Origin: Archangium primigenium
Lineage (GTDB): Bacteria; Myxococcota; Myxococcia; Myxococcales; Myxococcaceae
Length of the DNA stretch: 64,000 bases
Direction: 5' to 3'
Assembly: GCF_016904885.1 (NCBI RefSeq)
Contig: NZ_JADWYI010000001.1
Coordinates: forward strand, 9,233,224-9,297,223
Shown here: positions 62,447 through 64,000 of the stretch, piece after piece
Position numbering within the stretch: position 1 is the first letter of the stretch
Layout: every line of letters begins with the position of its first letter
Notes under the pieces: generated by a model
Told to the model about the DNA's origin: nothing
Database searches by the model: none
Seen by the model: the letters and a program-made list of their open reading frames with translations, nothing else
Position numbers and translations under genes: made by a program

Positions 62447-64000
62447 CTAACGAGGGGAGACGCCCACCGCATCGCCCCGCATCCTCGCCCGCAGGGCATG
62501 CCAGCGTTTGAGGGCCTCCAGATGGAGGGGGTCCGCCCGGAGCGCGGCCTCGTAGCAGGCGAGCGCCTCGGGAAAGCGGCTGGCGGACACGAAGGACTCG
62601 GCCGAGGCCATGTGCAGCACCGCGTGCCCCTCCGTCTGGGGGTGGCGGGCGAAGTAGCGCTGGCGCGCGGCCTCCATCGCCGTCACGGTGAGCCCCGAGG
62701 CCAGGCAGCGCATGACGCCCCGGAGGTTGCCCAGCTCGGCGTCGTACTCCACGCGCCGCTCGGGGTGGCCGAGGATGCCCAGGCTCTCCGTCACCCGGCC
62801 GAGCGCGCGCTGCAGGAAGGCGCGCTGCGCGGGGGGGAGCGGGAGCGCGAGCAAGGGCTCGAGCTGCTCGCGGGCCTCGCGGGCCCGCCGGCGGATGCGC
62901 TCCAGGTCCGCGTCCCGGGGCACGCCCAGCACGCAGTAGCGGTCCCCCGTCAGGCGCTGGCGGAACTCGGCCACCACCGCGGCCACCCGGGCGTCCTCGG
63001 CGGGCGCGGGCGGGGGCTCCGCGGCGGGCTGGCCCTCGAGCAGCCGGGCGAAGGTCTTCTGGAAGGCGGGCGAGTTGTCGCGCAGCTCCACGCCGAAGCC
63101 GGGCGACATGTTCCAGGCGCGCGCCTGCGCGGGCGTCACGTGGCGCACCACCTGGCCCACGCAGGCGAGCTCGCCGCCGGGCAGCGCGAGCCGCAGGGGC
63201 ACGTCGGACAGCAGCGCGGGCGGCGTGTCCAGGGTGCGCAGGAAGAGGCCCGCGCGGCCCATGGGCTCGCAGAGGTACTCGCGCGAGACGCTGCCCTTGG
63301 GAGACACGAGGCACGCGGAGAAGGTGATGGGCGTGGGCCGGGGCGGCGCGCGGGTGAGCGCGGCCTCCAGGGCGGCGCGCAGCTCGGCGGCGGAGGCGAA
63401 GCGCTCCTCGGGGCGCTTGGCCAGGGCGCGCAGCAGCACGGCGGACAGCGCGGGCGGCACCCCGGGCTGCGCCTCGTGCGCGGGGCGCGGCGCCTGTTGC
63501 AGGTGCGCCACCAGCACCGCCGCGGCGCTCTCCCCGCGGAAGGGGGCCCGGCCGGTGAGCAGCAGGTGGCCCAGGACCCCCACCGCGTACAGGTCCGTGC
63601 GCGCGTCCACCTCGCCCCCGGCGCACTGCTCGGGGGCCATGAACTCCGGGGTGCCCATGATGACGCCGGTGCGCGTGGGCGTGTCCCCGGCCTGGGGCAC
63701 CAGCCGCTTGGCGATGCCGAAGTCGAGCAGCTTCACGCGCTGGCGCCCGTGCGCGCCGGGCACCAGGAAGACGTTGGCGGGCTTGAGGTCGCGGTGGACG
63801 ATGCCCCGCGCGTGCGCCGCGCCGAGCGCGTCACACACCTGGCCGAGCAGCTCCACCACCAGCGCGGGCGGGAGCGGGCCGCGCGCGAAGTCCGCCAGGC
63901 TCTGGCCCTCCAGGTACTCCATGACGAAGTAGGGCAGCCCGTCTCGCAGCTCCAGGTCATAGAGCGTGGCGACGTTCTCGTGCTGGACGAGGCACATGGC
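62447..64000 (-). CDS. Ser/Thr kinase with PilZ-like and J-like segments (partial, 5' end outside)
   Basis: At least 517 residues are visible; the N-terminal kinase lobe lies beyond the window. The visible kinase part has HRDLKPANV, LLDFGIAK and GTPEFMAPEQ, so it is catalytically complete in this half. Residues about 220-325 (from the visible end) look like a PilZ-type beta-barrel (FSACLVSPKGSVSREYLCEP; no perfect RxxxR is seen). Residues about 345-425 resemble a degenerate J domain (YCVLGVPRDADLERIRRR) without HPD. A TPR-like pair (FPEALACYEAALRADPLHLE) ends it. The AarF gene follows 15 bp later. Confidence 0.85.
   Translation of the reverse strand, partial: AMCLVQHENVATLYDLELRDGLPYFVMEYLEGQSLADFARGPLPPALVVELLGQVCDALGAAHARGIVHRDLKPANVFLVPGAHGRQRVKLLDFGIAKRLVPQAGDTPTRTGVIMGTPEFMAPEQCAGGEVDARTDLYAVGVLGHLLLTGRAPFRGESAAAVLVAHLQQAPRPAHEAQPGVPPALSAVLLRALAKRPEERFASAAELRAALEAALTRAPPRPTPITFSACLVSPKGSVSREYLCEPMGRAGLFLRTLDTPPALLSDVPLRLALPGGELACVGQVVRHVTPAQARAWNMSPGFGVELRDNSPAFQKTFARLLEGQPAAEPPPAPAEDARVAAVVAEFRQRLTGDRYCVLGVPRDADLERIRRRAREAREQLEPLLALPLPPAQRAFLQRALGRVTESLGILGHPERRVEYDAELGNLRGVMRCLASGLTVTAMEAARQRYFARHPQTEGHAVLHMASAESFVSASRFPEALACYEAALRADPLHLEALKRWHALRARMRGDAVGVSPR

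Overview
The sequence is very GC-rich and densely coded, with short gaps and many ATGA/GTGA stop-start overlaps. It carries three Ser/Thr protein kinases fused to other modules, a hybrid histidine kinase with several receivers, lone receiver proteins, CheR/CheB-type signalling genes, Gly-rich surface lipoproteins and multihaem cytochromes. This combination points to a myxobacterium (Myxococcota), most likely of the Cystobacter/Archangium type. The assignment is inferred from gene content; no rRNA or tRNA gene lies in the window to confirm it.

Region 1 (1-8.6 kb). A MarR repressor and a glyoxalase-fold (VOC) gene diverge around two perfect inverted repeats. Next comes a five-gene minus-strand operon: a LodA/GoxA-type cysteine tryptophylquinone oxidase, its LodB-type flavoprotein partner, a lipoprotein with five CXXCH haem sites, and two AidA/PixA-family proteins. 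Its upstream region holds three copies of GACACGTC. I rate this operon the most unusual system here.

Region 2 (8.6-16.3 kb). A multi-pass membrane protein is followed by a tight operon of MoxR AAA+ ATPase, DUF5682 protein, vWA protein and SWIM protein, the same layout as E. coli yehLMPQ.

Region 3 (16.4-22.7 kb). A CpaF/TadA ATPase with a long Pro-rich tail, an exported protein, and two paralogous Gly-rich lipoproteins. A 180-bp segment covering the cpaF 3' end and the next gene's start is repeated between the two Gly-rich genes, so the locus grew by duplication followed by loss.

Region 4 (22.8-40.5 kb). Two complex Ser/Thr kinases, a degenerate GT51-like protein, a flavodoxin-reductase-like protein, a WD40 lipoprotein with an inserted retropepsin-like domain, an LpoA-like lipoprotein, dnaJ, an ABC exporter and several unknown proteins.

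Region 5 (40.6-42.6 kb). A less GC-rich islet with a diadenylate-cyclase-like (DisA_N/DACNV type) protein and a pentapeptide-like protein. An inverted repeat spans the putative -10 and start of the first gene.

Region 6 (42.7-64 kb). rapA, a second multihaem cytochrome, a FIST-sensor/hybrid-kinase/receiver cassette, a tryptophan-dioxygenase-like gene coupled to an O-methyltransferase, a NarL-type regulator, a CheR-PAS / histidine kinase / CheB cassette, a second lone receiver, an AarF kinase, and a Ser/Thr kinase with PilZ-like and J-like parts that runs off the end.
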